Of a stretch of 64,000 bases of DNA, positions 17,566 to 26,934 are shown piece after piece. The stretch is from contig NZ_CP123923.1 of the NCBI RefSeq assembly GCF_030450125.1, forward strand, positions 372,001 through 436,000, given 5' to 3'. Every line of letters begins with the position of its first letter. The first letter of the stretch is position 1. The notes below the pieces were generated by a model that was given only the letters and a program-made list of their open reading frames with translations, had not been told where the DNA came from and ran no database searches. A program made the position numbers and the translations under genes. This stretch comes from Streptomyces sp. WP-1. GTDB lineage: Bacteria > Actinomycetota > Actinomycetes > Streptomycetales > Streptomycetaceae.

Positions 17566-17925
17566 TCACTCGCGCGGCACCACCACGAGCAGCACCACCA
17601 ACGCGATCAGCGGCGCGCCGCCGACCGACGCCAGGGTGATCTTCGCCGCGCTGTACGGCCGTTCGCCGAGGACCCCGCCGGTGCGGGCGTCGACCATGAC
17701 GGGCCGGACCTTGCCGACGTGGAGGTAGGCCAGGAACCAGACGGGCAGCAGCACCAGTTGCAGTATGGGCAGGGCAGCGCGTACGTCCCGGGCGCGTCCT
17801 CACTCGGCGTCGCGCATAGTCACCGGGTTCTGGGTGCCCCACTTGAAGTCGGTGAACTGCCAGGTGGTGACGGAGCAGACCTCGGCCTTGAACGGCGACT
17901 CGAAGCGGACGGGAGTCAAGATTTT
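17566..17925 (-). pseudogene. Fused remnants: SPFH (virion-core-like) protein piece and C-terminal piece of a membrane protein
   Basis: In one minus-strand frame, [18 protein letters not shown] and KWGTQNPVTMRDAE match the N-terminal part of the SPFH/virion-core protein family. A TGA at 17800-17802 ends it. The same frame then reads ILQLVLLPVWFLAYLHVGKV, DARTGGVLGERPYSAAKI and a last membrane helix, which looks like the end of a different envelope protein. Neither piece has a proper start or full length. The simplest reading is a deletion that fused two formerly neighbouring genes. Family names are from memory of motif wording. Confidence 0.6.
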
Positions 17926-18014
17926 TGCCAATCTTGAGGCAACCATTTGATGATGCGGAGGTTCTGACGTCTCGCGTGCCGCAATCGACGGGAGAGACGA
18001 GATGGAGAGACGAG

Positions 18015-19469
18015 ATGAAGCCTCGCACGGCGCCGACCCACCGGCACCGGCGCTCCGTGTCCGCCTGGGCTCCGACAGCGGTGCTGCTCCTGGCCATGAC
18101 GACGTCCTGCGCCGGCCCCGGGCCGGTGGGCGGCCACGCGGCCGCGAAGCCCGGCGCGGCGGGAGTGGGTGACCGGCTGTTCCCGACGCTCGGCAACGGC
18201 GGCTACGACGTGACGCATTACGGGCTGACGCTGGATTACACACCGCAGACCAATCACCTGAAGGGCACGGCGGTCATCACGGCGCGGGCCACCCAGGACC
18301 TGAGCCGCTTCGACCTCGACCTGTCGGGCCTGCGGGTACGCACCGCGACGGTGCAGGGGTCGAAAGCCCAATTCTCCCGTTCGGGTGACGAGTTGGTCGT
18401 CACACCGGCGAAGACATTGAAGAACGACGAGATCTTCAAGACGGTCGTCACGTACGACGGCACCCCGCGAACGATCAAAGGCGACGACGGAGGTCTCGAA
18501 GGCTGGATCGAGACCGATGACGGCTCGACCGCCCTGGGCCAGCCGACCGGCTCCATGACCTGGTTCCCCGGTAACCATCACCCCTCGGACAAGGCCACGT
18601 TCGACATATGGGTCACCGTGCCCAGGGACGAGGACGGCGACTTCTACGACGCGGTGGGCAACGGCGAGCTGATCGCGGAGGAGGACAAGGGCGGGTCGAT
18701 GACACGGCACTGGCGTACTGCGGAGCCCATGGCCGGCTACCTCGCCCATGTCTCCGTCGGCTACTTCGAGATTCACAAGGGCCGGACACACGACCGCCTG
18801 CCCGTCTACGTCGCCGTCGACCCGGACGAGTCCGCAGACGCCGGCGACGTCCCGCACCTGGTGCCCGAGATCGTCGACTGGGCGGACGGGCTCTTCGGCC
18901 CCTACCCCTTCTCCTCGACCGGCGCCGTCGTCGACCATCTGCCCGAACTCGGCTATGCCCTGGAGACCCAGACCAAGCCCTACTTCGCCGGGGCTCCCGA
19001 CGAGGCCCTGCTCGTCCACGAGTTGGCGCACCAGTGGTTCGGCAACTCGGTGACCCCGCGAACGTGGCAGGACATGTGGCTCAGCGAGGGAATGGCCACC
19101 TACGCGGAGTGGCTGTGGGAGGAGAAGCGGGGCGGCAGGAGCACCGACGAGATCTTCGAGGACTTCTACGACGGCACGGACGACGAGGCCGAGGGCATCT
19201 GGGCCTTCCCGCCCGCCGCTCCGCCCAGCGGTGGGCGTGTTTCCGACCCGCCCGTCTACGGCCGCGGCGCCATGGTCGTACACAAGGTGCGCAAGGCCGT
19301 CGGCGACGACGTCTTCTTCGACATACTCCGCACCTGGACGCGACAGCACCGGCACGGCAACGCCGGCACCCGGCAGTTCGTCACCCTGTGCGAGAACGCG
19401 TCCGGGAAGGACTTGACCGAACTCTTCGACACCTGGCTCTTCGACAAGGGGAAGCCGTCCCGGATGTGA
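18015..19469 (+). CDS. M1-family (gluzincin) metallopeptidase, lipoprotein
   Basis: 484 residues. The start ATG at 18015 is preceded by ggagagacgag; an in-frame ATG at 17925 would put 30 unrelated residues before the signal. The signal peptide ends in a lipobox ([11 protein letters not shown]), so the protein is anchored outside the membrane. Zinc site: [12 protein letters not shown] followed by the distal glutamate in [13 protein letters not shown], i.e. HExxH-x18-E of clan MA(E). The exopeptidase GxMEN loop is replaced by GYALETQ, as in several actinobacterial members. A beta-sandwich N-terminal domain (about 60-250) is present. It should trim peptides from N-termini; substrates are unknown. 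No operon partner is evident. Confidence 0.9.
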   Translation: MKPRTAPTHRHRRSVSAWAPTAVLLLAMTTSCAGPGPVGGHAAAKPGAAGVGDRLFPTLGNGGYDVTHYGLTLDYTPQTNHLKGTAVITARATQDLSRFDLDLSGLRVRTATVQGSKAQFSRSGDELVVTPAKTLKNDEIFKTVVTYDGTPRTIKGDDGGLEGWIETDDGSTALGQPTGSMTWFPGNHHPSDKATFDIWVTVPRDEDGDFYDAVGNGELIAEEDKGGSMTRHWRTAEPMAGYLAHVSVGYFEIHKGRTHDRLPVYVAVDPDESADAGDVPHLVPEIVDWADGLFGPYPFSSTGAVVDHLPELGYALETQTKPYFAGAPDEALLVHELAHQWFGNSVTPRTWQDMWLSEGMATYAEWLWEEKRGGRSTDEIFEDFYDGTDDEAEGIWAFPPAAPPSGGRVSDPPVYGRGAMVVHKVRKAVGDDVFFDILRTWTRQHRHGNAGTRQFVTLCENASGKDLTELFDTWLFDKGKPSRM

Positions 19470-19539
19470 GGAGAACGATCCGGTGCGGGAAGGCTTTTCC
19501 CCAGCGGGTACCGCACCCGAAAAGCGTTCGTCGCCGGTC

Positions 19540-19650
19540 ATGGGAGCACGAGCGCGGTACGTGGTGGTCGAGAACGGCGCCTGGCAGCGGTACTACTCGC
19601 ACCGGACCGCCAACCAGGCGGTCAGCGATCTGCTGCCCCGGCCTGATCGA
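19540..19650 (+). pseudogene. Truncated remnant of a small Streptomyces hypothetical protein
   Basis: From the ATG at 19540 the frame reads GARARYVVVENGAWQRYY then SHRTANQAVSDLLP, a pattern I recall from a conserved actinobacterial protein of unknown function. After DLLP the family wording is lost. The reading frame continues for long but only as antisense to the flavin monooxygenase gene. The piece has no clear ribosome site. Treated as a broken gene of about 37 codons. Confidence 0.45.
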
Positions 19651-19773
19651 CCTGCTCCTCCCGTCAACGGCCTCCGCGCCCCGTCGCCCGGCATGAACCC
19701 GCTCCTCGCCGGGGCGGAGGCCGACCGACCACCGCCCCCTCGGCTCCCCGTGGACGGGGCAGGACGCGGTGTG

Positions 19774-21024
19774 TCAGGCCTCGGTCCGCTCCCCCCTCCC
19801 CCGGGCCCGCGCCTGCCGGTACGCCTGCGCCCGGGCGAGGTAGTTGCGGTGCTCCTGCTCCTGGTCCGGCGGGAGGTCCGGCTCGTCGGTGGTGGCGAAG
19901 AACTGCACCAGGGCGTCGTTGGAGCTCGCGGCCAGTTCCCCGGAGCGGGCGAACATGGCCGACTCGTAATCGGCGACCGCCTCGTCGAGACCGGCCGCCG
20001 GATCGGGGCCGACCGCCCGGCGGACGGCGTGCGCGAGTTCCGCGCCGTCCAGCATCGCGAGGTTGGCACCGTGACCGCCGAAGGGCGCCATCAGGTGGGC
20101 CGCGTCCCCGATCAGTGTGACGCCGGGGACGTGTTCCCAGGTGAGCGGGGCGGGCAGCGCCCAGAAGGACCGCGGGACGTAGTCGCCGTCGTTCCGGACG
20201 ATCAACTCGCGCATGGCCGACGACCAGTGGCCGAACTCCCGTACGAGATGGGCACGGATGCTCTCCCGGTCGGTGAGGTCCACCCCGGCCGCGACATGCC
20301 AGTCCGGTGCGGCGCGGAAGGCGATGTAGCCGCGGACCACGCCGTCGCCGTTGCGCTGGAGGATCACCGCGCGGCCGTCGTTGTCGTTGGAGAACATGTG
20401 GCCGTCTCCGACGATCTTGGCGACCTCGGGGTGGCGTGAGTCGACCTCGTCGAACCGGGCGTCCAGGAAGCACACCCCGAGGTGCCGCGGGGCCGCCTCG
20501 CTGACCAGGGGGCGGACCTTCGACCACGCCCCGTCGGCGCCGATCACCAGATCGGCCTCCGCGGTGGTGCCGTCCGCGAACTCCAGGCCGTGCCCGCCGT
20601 AGCCGAGCGGGTTCACACGGACGAGCCGGTGGCCCCAGCGGACGGTGCCGGGCCGCAGGTGGTCGAAGAGCATGCGGCGCAGGCGGCCGCGGTCGATCTC
20701 CGGCGCGGCCTCGTCGCCGGGGCCCGGGACGAACTCCGCCAGGACCGTGCCGTGGTGGTCGCGGCGGGTCTTGGCCTGCCCCTCCGGCCGGGCCCGCGCC
20801 ATGAAGGCGTCGAGCAGCCCGGCGTCCTCCAGGGCGATCTGCCCGGAGTCGGCGTGCAGGTCGAGCGTGCCGCCGGGGTCGCGGGAGTCCACGGCGTCGT
20901 CGGCGTCGTACACCGTGACCTCGATGCCGTGTCCTTGCAGGACGCGGGCGCAGGTCAGACCGGCGGGCCCGCCGCCGATCACAGCGATGCGGGGCGTGCT
21001 GGGCCGGGGTGTGCTGTTCGTCAT
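19774..21024 (-). CDS. TetX-like FAD-dependent monooxygenase
   Basis: 416 residues from the ATG at 21024 (gaggggaagg site). Class A flavoprotein hydroxylase: dinucleotide fold IAVIGGGPAGLTCARVLQ (about 12-29), the NADPH/FAD DG motif in DLVIGADGAWSKVRPL, and the FAD motif LIGDAAHLMAPFGGHGANL. The segment GGTLDLHADSGQIALEDAG closely follows tetracycline-inactivating TetX enzymes, which hydroxylate tetracyclines. Many soil relatives have other aromatic substrates, so resistance is possible, not shown. It is divergent from a TetR gene, with a 126-bp AT-rich spacer; drug-inducible repression is the likely control. Confidence 0.88.
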   Translation of the reverse strand: MTNSTPRPSTPRIAVIGGGPAGLTCARVLQGHGIEVTVYDADDAVDSRDPGGTLDLHADSGQIALEDAGLLDAFMARARPEGQAKTRRDHHGTVLAEFVPGPGDEAAPEIDRGRLRRMLFDHLRPGTVRWGHRLVRVNPLGYGGHGLEFADGTTAEADLVIGADGAWSKVRPLVSEAAPRHLGVCFLDARFDEVDSRHPEVAKIVGDGHMFSNDNDGRAVILQRNGDGVVRGYIAFRAAPDWHVAAGVDLTDRESIRAHLVREFGHWSSAMRELIVRNDGDYVPRSFWALPAPLTWEHVPGVTLIGDAAHLMAPFGGHGANLAMLDGAELAHAVRRAVGPDPAAGLDEAVADYESAMFARSGELAASSNDALVQFFATTDEPDLPPDQEQEHRNYLARAQAYRQARARGRGERTEA

Positions 21025-21150
21025 CGGGACCTTCCCCTCGGGTGGCGCGGGTCGCGAACGGGTCGCGACAGCACCCAGTGGGTGCAACCGCTAAAAAAGC
21101 GTAACAGCTAAACTTTCTAATTCGCTCCACGATCGCGATAAGGTGGCCCG
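21025..21150. promoter_or_regulatory. Divergent control region with AT-rich operator-like patch
   Basis: Between the monooxygenase and TetR genes. The stretch 21090-21120 is unusually AT-rich for this genome and has a direct repeat gctaaa (21090 and 21107) and a loose palindrome agcg...cgct around it. This is the expected site of TetR binding and of both promoters; no exact operator is claimed. Confidence 0.5.
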
Positions 21151-21735
21151 GTGACCGAGATGGGGCGCCGAGAGCGCAAGAAGGCAGCCACCCGCCAAGC
21201 CCTTGCCGACGCGGCACTGCGGCTGTTCTCCGAGCGGGGATACGACGACGTCGGGGTGCGCGAGATCGCCGACGCGGCCGATGTCTCGGTGACGACGCTC
21301 TTCAAGCACTTCCCCGACGGCAAGGAGGCGCTGGTCTTCGACCAGGACGTGGACCGCGAGGCGGCGCTGGTCGCGGCGGTCCGCGAGCGCCCCGCCGGTC
21401 AGTCCGTCCCGCAGGCCCTGCACCGGCTGCTGCTGGGCGAGCACTCCCGGCGGGTCCACACCGACCCCCGGTTCGACGACTTCCTGCGCCTGATCGACAC
21501 CACCCCGGCGCTGCGCGAGTACGCCCGCCGGATGTGGCTACGGCACGAGCACGCCCTGGCCGCCGCGATCGCCGACGACGCCGGACTGCCCGCCGACGAC
21601 CCGGGCTGCCAGGCCCTCGCCCACTTCGCCCTGGAGGCGCCCGTCCTCGTCCGCGGCGCCCGCGACCCCGACACCGCCCTCGACCGGGTGTTCGACCTGC
21701 TCACCAGCGGCTGGACCGGCACCCGCGCCGACTGA
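21151..21735 (+). CDS. TetR-family repressor
   Basis: 194 residues from a GTG at 21151; an ATG three codons in is an alternative. The N-terminal helix-turn-helix is typical: RKKAATRQALADAALRLF, then YDDVGVREIADAADVSVTTLFKHF. The ligand domain is not similar to a named subgroup. Placed head to head with the TetX-like gene, it should repress that gene and itself until a ligand, perhaps the enzyme substrate, binds. A hairpin terminator follows at 21796. Confidence 0.92.
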   Translation: MTEMGRRERKKAATRQALADAALRLFSERGYDDVGVREIADAADVSVTTLFKHFPDGKEALVFDQDVDREAALVAAVRERPAGQSVPQALHRLLLGEHSRRVHTDPRFDDFLRLIDTTPALREYARRMWLRHEHALAAAIADDAGLPADDPGCQALAHFALEAPVLVRGARDPDTALDRVFDLLTSGWTGTRAD

Positions 21736-21795
21736 CCTCGGCGTGCACACACCGTCGTCCCGTAGCGCCCGCTTGAGGCCACTGCCCGCGAACGC

Positions 21796-21835
21796 GGGAC
21801 AGGCAGAAGTACCCGTACGACAGTTCTGCCTGCCC
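21796..21835 (+). terminator. Hairpin terminator after tetR
   Basis: Inverted repeat gggacaggcagaa and ttctgcctgccc with a 14-15-nt loop and one bulged base. It has no strong T run, as is common in high-GC genomes. It lies 60 bp after the TetR stop. Confidence 0.65.
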
Positions 21836-21948
21836 TTCCGCATGGTCCGGCGCGACGCCACCGTGATCGACTTCCTCTCGTCGGTGACGGCGCATCAGCC
21901 CCGACCCCACCACCGACCGGAACCTCGACTCGCGTGAAGGAATCGGAC

Positions 21949-22371
21949 ATGAACAAGATCAAGGCCGCCCTCGTCGCCGCCACCATCGCCCTGGGCGGGC
22001 TCGGCATCGCCGCAGCGCCGGCGCAGGCGGACACCTGCAAGCTCATGGGCAAGGCCTACGACTGCGGCTACACCGTGACGTCCGAGGCGCTGCCGAACGG
22101 TACGAAGCAGGTGTTCGTCATCGGCACCGACCGCGCGGTGTGGACGAACTGGAGCCTGCCAGACGGCAGTTGGTACGGATGGGAGTCCATGGGCGGCATC
22201 GCTCGGAGCGGGGTCTCCATCTGGGACGTGAGCGACGGCGGCTGGGTGTTCTCGATCGTCGTCACGGGCACCGACGACAACCCCTGGCACCGCACCCGCT
22301 CCGCCGGCGGCACCTGGTCGCCCTGGTCCCTTCCCACCTGCCCCGAACCGGACTACAACTCGTCCTGCTGA
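21949..22371 (+). CDS. Small secreted protein with tryptophan-rich repeats
   Basis: 140 residues; ATG at 21949 with gaagga upstream. A Sec signal peptide (about 1-27, cleavage after APAQA) is followed by two related blocks: VWTNWSLPDGSWYGWESMGG and WHRTRSAGGTWSPWSLP. Such W-x-x-W-S-L-P units occur in PLL/tachylectin-like beta-propeller proteins, which usually have many more repeats. Here there are only two to three, so the protein may oligomerise or be a relic. Four cysteines are present in the mature part (CKL, DCG, TCP, SSC), fit for disulfides outside the cell. The function is unknown. Confidence 0.8.
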   Translation: MNKIKAALVAATIALGGLGIAAAPAQADTCKLMGKAYDCGYTVTSEALPNGTKQVFVIGTDRAVWTNWSLPDGSWYGWESMGGIARSGVSIWDVSDGGWVFSIVVTGTDDNPWHRTRSAGGTWSPWSLPTCPEPDYNSSC

Positions 22372-22545
22372 CGCCCGCCGCAAGCGGGCTCGCACCCCGG
22401 CGACATCGGCCGATCCCCGTCGTACGGCATTCGACCGGCCGGCGCCCGCACCGGCCGAGCGGGTGAGGCAGGCCGGGCGGGGACGGCGCCCGCGGCCTAG
22501 GTTGGGGGCAGGGCACCGGCGGCAGCGGGTACGAGGAGCGGCGAG

Positions 22546-23799
22546 ATGGCGGCACAAGTGGATCACGCGGCCCTGTTCGCAGCCGTCCCGAGCCCGTGTC
22601 TGGTGCTGGGCCCGGACCTGGTGATCGTGGACGTCAACCGCGCCTACCTGGAGACCACCGGCCGGACCCGGGACGACCTGGTGGGGCGGCACATCTTTCA
22701 GGCGTTCCCCGACAACCCGAGCGATCCGGAGGCCGACGGGGTACGGAACATGAACGCCTCCCTGCACCGGGTGCTGGCCACCCGGAAAGCGGACACGATG
22801 CCGCTCCAGAAGTACGACATCCCCGTACCGCACCGGCGCGGCCTGTTCGAGGAACGCTGGTGGTCCCCGGTGAACACCCCCGTCTTCGGGCCGGACGGGC
22901 AGGTGGCGTGGATCATCCACCGGGGCGAGGACGTCACCGCCTACGTCAAGGCCCACCAGGACACCCGGCCCACGGGCGCCCAAGTGGAGAAGGACCTGGA
23001 GGCGGCCGAGTCGCTGGAGGCGGAGCTGTATGTACGGGCCCGGGAGCTTCAGCGGCTGAACGAGGAACTGCGCCAGGCCCACACCCGCGAGCGTGAGGTC
23101 GCCGTCACCTTGCAGGAGGCCATGCTGCGCACCCCCGACCTGGAGCATCACTCCCAGGACGTGGCGGTGCGCTACCAGCCGGCGGTCGGTTCGCTGAACG
23201 TGTGCGGTGACTGGTACGACGTCGTCGACATCCCCCCGGACCAGGTGGCGCTGGCGGTCGGCGACGTCATCGGCCACGGTCTCCGGGCCGCCGCGGTCAT
23301 GGGCATGCTGCGCAGCGCCCTGTCGGCGGCCGTACGCGCCCTCGCGCGCCCCGCGCAGGCGCTGGAGGTACTGGGTCTGTACGCCCGGTCGATCGACGAC
23401 GCGCTGGGCACGACCGCGGTCAAGGCCATCGTCGACCGGCGGAGCCGGCTGATCACCTACAGCAGCGCCGGGCACCCGCCCCCGGTCCTGGTGCATGCCG
23501 ACGGCCGGACCGAGCTGCTGGACCAGGCGACCGACCCACCGCTGGGAGCGCGGCCGCAGCACGTCCCCCGCCCGCAGGCCAGCCTCCACTACAAGCCGGG
23601 CGACACGCTGGTGATGTACACCGACGGGCTCATCGAACGCCGCCATGAGGACATCGACGTCGGCCTGAACCGCCTGACCGATGTCCTGTCCGAGTGCGGC
23701 CGTCTGGGCCCGGAACAGGTGGCCGACACCGTCCTGGCCCGCCTCGGCATGGCCGGCGGCGGCCGGGACGACATCGCCCTCGTCGTCGTCCGCCTCTGA
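22546..23799 (+). CDS. PAS-PP2C (RsbU/SpoIIE-type) serine phosphatase
   Basis: 417 residues. PAS sensor at about 8-130 (LFAAVPSPCLVLGPDLVIVD, DVNRAYLETTGR), a coiled-coil linker at about 150-185 (LEAELYVRARELQRLNEELR), then a SpoIIE phosphatase domain with metal motifs [39 protein letters not shown] and GGRDDIALVVVRL. These enzymes dephosphorylate anti-anti-sigma factors in partner-switching stress circuits. The PAS cavity could bind a ligand or cofactor. It stands alone with 174 bp of upstream sequence holding no gene. Confidence 0.93.
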   Translation: MAAQVDHAALFAAVPSPCLVLGPDLVIVDVNRAYLETTGRTRDDLVGRHIFQAFPDNPSDPEADGVRNMNASLHRVLATRKADTMPLQKYDIPVPHRRGLFEERWWSPVNTPVFGPDGQVAWIIHRGEDVTAYVKAHQDTRPTGAQVEKDLEAAESLEAELYVRARELQRLNEELRQAHTREREVAVTLQEAMLRTPDLEHHSQDVAVRYQPAVGSLNVCGDWYDVVDIPPDQVALAVGDVIGHGLRAAAVMGMLRSALSAAVRALARPAQALEVLGLYARSIDDALGTTAVKAIVDRRSRLITYSSAGHPPPVLVHADGRTELLDQATDPPLGARPQHVPRPQASLHYKPGDTLVMYTDGLIERRHEDIDVGLNRLTDVLSECGRLGPEQVADTVLARLGMAGGGRDDIALVVVRL

Positions 23800-24026
23800 C
23801 CGGCCCCCTGCGCTCCTCCGTCTCCGGCAGTCGGCGGACTGCGTAGACCGGGGTGTCGTCGGTGAGCCGGTGCCCACTGTGCCGCAACACGCCGTCGCGG
23901 ATGCGGCGGACCAGGAGGTCGGGGGCGGCACAGCCCGGATCGGCGGCGACGTCACCGTGCGGGGAGGAGAACCTGCCCTTGCTGTCACGGGAAGCCGCCC
24001 GATGGGACCCCCGGCTCGGGAGCGGT

Positions 24027-24233
24027 CTACGACCTGGGCAGCTGGAGCGCGGCTCGCGCGGAGGCGTCGGGCTGTCGCATCGGCAGCGGGCTGGTGGAGA
24101 GGGCGGGCAACGACATTCCCCCCATCACATGGTCGAGTTCGCGCAATATGCTCGTCGCCGCGTCCCGTACGCGCGCAGGTACATCGCCACGCTCCGCGAC
24201 AAGTTGGTGGTAGATCGGAGCGTCCTGGAACAT
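24027..24233 (-). CDS. Small conserved hypothetical protein (68 aa)
   Basis: Start ATG at 24233 with a good ribosome site (ggaaggga, 4 nt spacing). The sequence begins MFQDAPIYHQLVAERGDVPA and continues with a charged helix (RVRDAATSILRELDHVMGG). I recall this wording from small Streptomyces proteins of unknown function. It has no signal peptide or membrane helix. An upstream in-frame ATG at 24257 is less likely. The 227 bp after its stop, up to the phosphatase gene, show no gene. Confidence 0.65.
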   Translation of the reverse strand: MFQDAPIYHQLVAERGDVPARVRDAATSILRELDHVMGGMSLPALSTSPLPMRQPDASARAALQLPRS

Positions 24234-24754
24234 GGGGTCCCTTCCCGTAGTGATCATGACTGGTACGGGCGCCGAGTCTAAGGGCTGTCCGCGGTCGGTT
24301 GTGCCTGGTGGCGGAAGGGTGACCGATTACGTCGAGTCCGGGGCCAGGGCCCGGATGCCCATCCGCCAGGGCCCGGATGCCCATCCGGAAGCATGGCCGG
24401 GCTGCGCCGATCCCCGTCCGCCGGCCGACATTTCGGAGACCGTGGCACCCACTTCCCACCAGGTCGTGATCGAACTCACGCCACGTATGCCCCCTGGGTC
24501 ACACCCCACGGCAGCCGTCTTCCGCCCGAGCGTCCCGGAACCGAGCGGTTCGTTCGACGGCCCGCGTGACGACCATCGGCGTTTCGGCCACCACGCGGTC
24601 CGGCGACCGGTCCGCCCAGGCAAGGGTCGATGTATCCGGCACGAACGTGTATTCGCCCGGCGCCGGGATTTCCACCACGTCCGAAAGACGTGTGTTCGAC
24701 ACGGGGACCCTTCTCGTTGATCCCGGTGTCCCATCCCCGTCGCCGGAGGCCACC
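24234..24754. other. 521 bp without a supportable gene
   Basis: Several overlapping reading frames are open on both strands, as usual at this GC content, but none has both a ribosome site and recognisable protein sequence. It should hold the promoter of the small gene at 24233 and that of the peptide/ABC operon. A direct repeat, catccgccagggcccggatg-like, occurs at about 24350-24385 (two copies of cccggatgccc/atccg). Confidence 0.5.
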
Positions 24755-24940
24755 ATGGACCGCTTGCTCGATCCCCACACCGTCCTTCCGCCCGCTCCCG
24801 CCACGCCAGCTCCCGCCACGCCCGCTCCCGCCACGCCCGCTCCTGCCACGTCCGCCCAGCTCGCCGTCACACCGGCGCGTGCCCGGTGCGCCGTCGACTC
24901 CGTCCGTGCGGCAAGTCCGGATACGGGGTGGGCGGCATGA
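24755..24940 (+). CDS. Small Pro/Ala-repeat ORF coupled to ABC exporter, possible precursor peptide
   Basis: 61 codons from an ATG preceded by an ideal ribosome site (ggagg, 5-6 nt). The product starts MDRLLDPHTVLPP, has four copies of APATP in a row, then AQLAVTPARARCAVDSV and ends SPDTGWAA, with a single cysteine. Its TGA overlaps the ATG of the ABC exporter by 4 nt, so the two are translationally coupled. The APATP units come from a 15-bp DNA repeat. A short peptide directly in front of an exporter ATPase/permease could be its cargo, but no modifying enzyme is next to it. It may equally be a leader ORF. Confidence 0.5.
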   Translation: MDRLLDPHTVLPPAPATPAPATPAPATPAPATSAQLAVTPARARCAVDSVRAASPDTGWAA

Positions 24941-26934
24941 GCAGGGCCACCGATGAGTCGGCCGACCGCGTGCCCGAGCCGCGCACCGCCCCGGCGGCGG
25001 AGTCCGGCAAAGCCCCCGCCCCCGGGGAGCAGGAAACTCCGCCCCCGCCGAAGTCCGGCGCCGAGCCGCAGATGCGGTACGTCGACCTGACCGGCAGCCG
25101 GGAAGCGGCCGGCCGTTCGATCCGGCTGCGTGACATGGCCCGGCGGCTGCCGCAGCTGGTGCGCCGCTCACTGGCCCTGGCCTGGCAGGTCGACCGACCG
25201 GCGACCATCGGCCTCCTGCTGTGCCAGGCCACCGCCGGCGTCATGCAGGCCCTCGGCCTGGTCGCCATCAGCGGCACCCTCACCGCGCTCCTCACCAGCG
25301 ACGACGTCTACGACCGGCTCCTTGAGGCATGGCCGTCCGTCGCCCTGCTGGCCGGTGCCGCAGGTGTGCGCGCGCTGCTCGGCATCACCGTCAACTGGCT
25401 GTCCTCCCGGCTCGGCCCGATGATGTCGCGCGAGGCCGAGCAGCAACTGCTCCTCGGCTGCGCCGCCGTCGAGTTGTGCGCCTACGACGACCCCGAGTTC
25501 AACCGTGCCCGTGAGGCGGCCGACCGCGGCGCACAGGTCACCGGTGACCTGATCGACGAGGGACAGGACCTCATCGCCTCGGCCGCCTCCTTCGTCGCCG
25601 GAGCGCTCGTACTGGCCGGGGTGAACTGGCTGCTGCTGCCGCTCCTGATCGCCGCGAGCCTGCCGCAGGCCATGGCCCAGATCAGTGCCGCGCGGGTGCG
25701 GTACCTGGCGAACCTGCGCAGCAACGGCGACCTGCGCATGCTGTCGGTGCTGCGCTGGCACATCTACAACAGGGACGCCGCCGACCAGATCCGCGCCGGC
25801 ACCATGGCACCGTTCCTGTCCGGCCGGTACCGGGAGACGGTCGCCCGGATCAACCGCGAGGACCGGACCGCGGCCGACAAGGGCGCCCGTATGTCCCTCG
25901 TCGGCGCGCTGTGCGGCGGGCTGGGGTCGGCCGTCGTCTGGGCGGCGGTCGTACTGCTGCTGGCCGACGGGCGGATCAGCGTCGGTCACGCGGGGACGGC
26001 CATCTTCGCGCTCCAGATGGTGGGCCAGTCGGTCCGCGGCCTGGTGGCGATCGGCGCGCGAGCCGTCCGCACGGGCCTGTACATGGACGACTGGAGCGAC
26101 TTCCTGGAGCGCGCGGGCGGCTTCCGCATGCGCCGGGGCACACGCCGTCCCGAGCCGCCGGGGACGATCGAGGTCAAGTCGGTCACCCACCGCTACGCGG
26201 GCAAGGACCGCGACGCCCTGTCCGATGTCTCCCTGACCTTGCGCCGCGGGGAGGTCACCGCTCTGGTCGGTTTCAACGGGTCGGGGAAGTCGACGCTGTC
26301 CAAGCTGATCAGCGGCCTGAACCTGCCCACGGCCGGCGAGGTGCTGTGGGACGGCAAGCCCGTCGGCGAGGCCGACCCCCAGGCCCTGTGGCGGCAGGTG
26401 GCGCTGGTGCCCCAGGACTACGCGCACTGGCCGCTGACCGTCCGCGAGAACGTGCACCTGGGACAGCCCACGGCACGCGGCGACGCCGCGGTGCGGGAGG
26501 CGTGCGAGGCGGCCGGCGCGGACGAGGTGGTCGACCAGCTCGCCTCCGGCCTGGACACCCTGCTCGCGCGCGAGTGGCTCAACGGCGAGGAACTCAGCGG
26601 CGGCCAGTGGCAGCGCATCGCGCTGGCCAGGGCGTTCTTCCGGGAGGCCGGGCTGCTGGTCCTCGACGAACCGACCGCGAACCTCGATCCCCGCGCCGAG
26701 TACCGCATCTTCCAGCGTCTGCGGGACCTGGCCCAGGACCGCGTGGTGCTGCTGGTCACCCACCGGATCACCAATGTGGCCGTGGCCGACCGGATCGTCG
26801 TCCTCGACGAGGGCAGGGTCGTACAGGAGGGCACCTACCAGGAACTGTCCCAACAGGCAGGCATGTTCCAGCAGTTGCTGTCCTATCAGGTCACCTCCGA
26901 ACACTCCGCCGAGCAGACCGGGACCCGCTCATGA
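24937..26934 (+). CDS. ABC exporter, fused permease and ATPase
   Basis: 665 residues. A Pro-rich polar N-terminus (about 1-60) precedes a six-helix membrane domain (about 75-370). A full ATPase domain (about 400-640) follows: Walker A GFNGSGKST, signature LSGGQWQRIALARAFF, Walker B LLVLDEPTANLDP, H-loop VTHRIT. Half-transporters of this kind act as homodimers; in Streptomyces they often export peptides or lipids. The start ATG overlaps the preceding small ORF, and the stop overlaps an ATG (26931) that opens an 11-codon frame, MSNTPLPLLPR. The latter may be the start of a lost gene. Cargo is unknown. Confidence 0.9.
   Translation: MSRATDESADRVPEPRTAPAAESGKAPAPGEQETPPPPKSGAEPQMRYVDLTGSREAAGRSIRLRDMARRLPQLVRRSLALAWQVDRPATIGLLLCQATAGVMQALGLVAISGTLTALLTSDDVYDRLLEAWPSVALLAGAAGVRALLGITVNWLSSRLGPMMSREAEQQLLLGCAAVELCAYDDPEFNRAREAADRGAQVTGDLIDEGQDLIASAASFVAGALVLAGVNWLLLPLLIAASLPQAMAQISAARVRYLANLRSNGDLRMLSVLRWHIYNRDAADQIRAGTMAPFLSGRYRETVARINREDRTAADKGARMSLVGALCGGLGSAVVWAAVVLLLADGRISVGHAGTAIFALQMVGQSVRGLVAIGARAVRTGLYMDDWSDFLERAGGFRMRRGTRRPEPPGTIEVKSVTHRYAGKDRDALSDVSLTLRRGEVTALVGFNGSGKSTLSKLISGLNLPTAGEVLWDGKPVGEADPQALWRQVALVPQDYAHWPLTVRENVHLGQPTARGDAAVREACEAAGADEVVDQLASGLDTLLAREWLNGEELSGGQWQRIALARAFFREAGLLVLDEPTANLDPRAEYRIFQRLRDLAQDRVVLLVTHRITNVAVADRIVVLDEGRVVQEGTYQELSQQAGMFQQLLSYQVTSEHSAEQTGTRS

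Noticed and set aside
19650..20439. Long plus-strand frame continuing from the remnant at 19540
   Set aside because: It is the antisense of the TetX-like gene and has no protein-like composition.
24499..24870. Minus-strand ORF antisense to the Pro/Ala-repeat peptide
   Set aside because: Its Gly/Ala repeats are the complement of the peptide repeat, and no start signal was seen.
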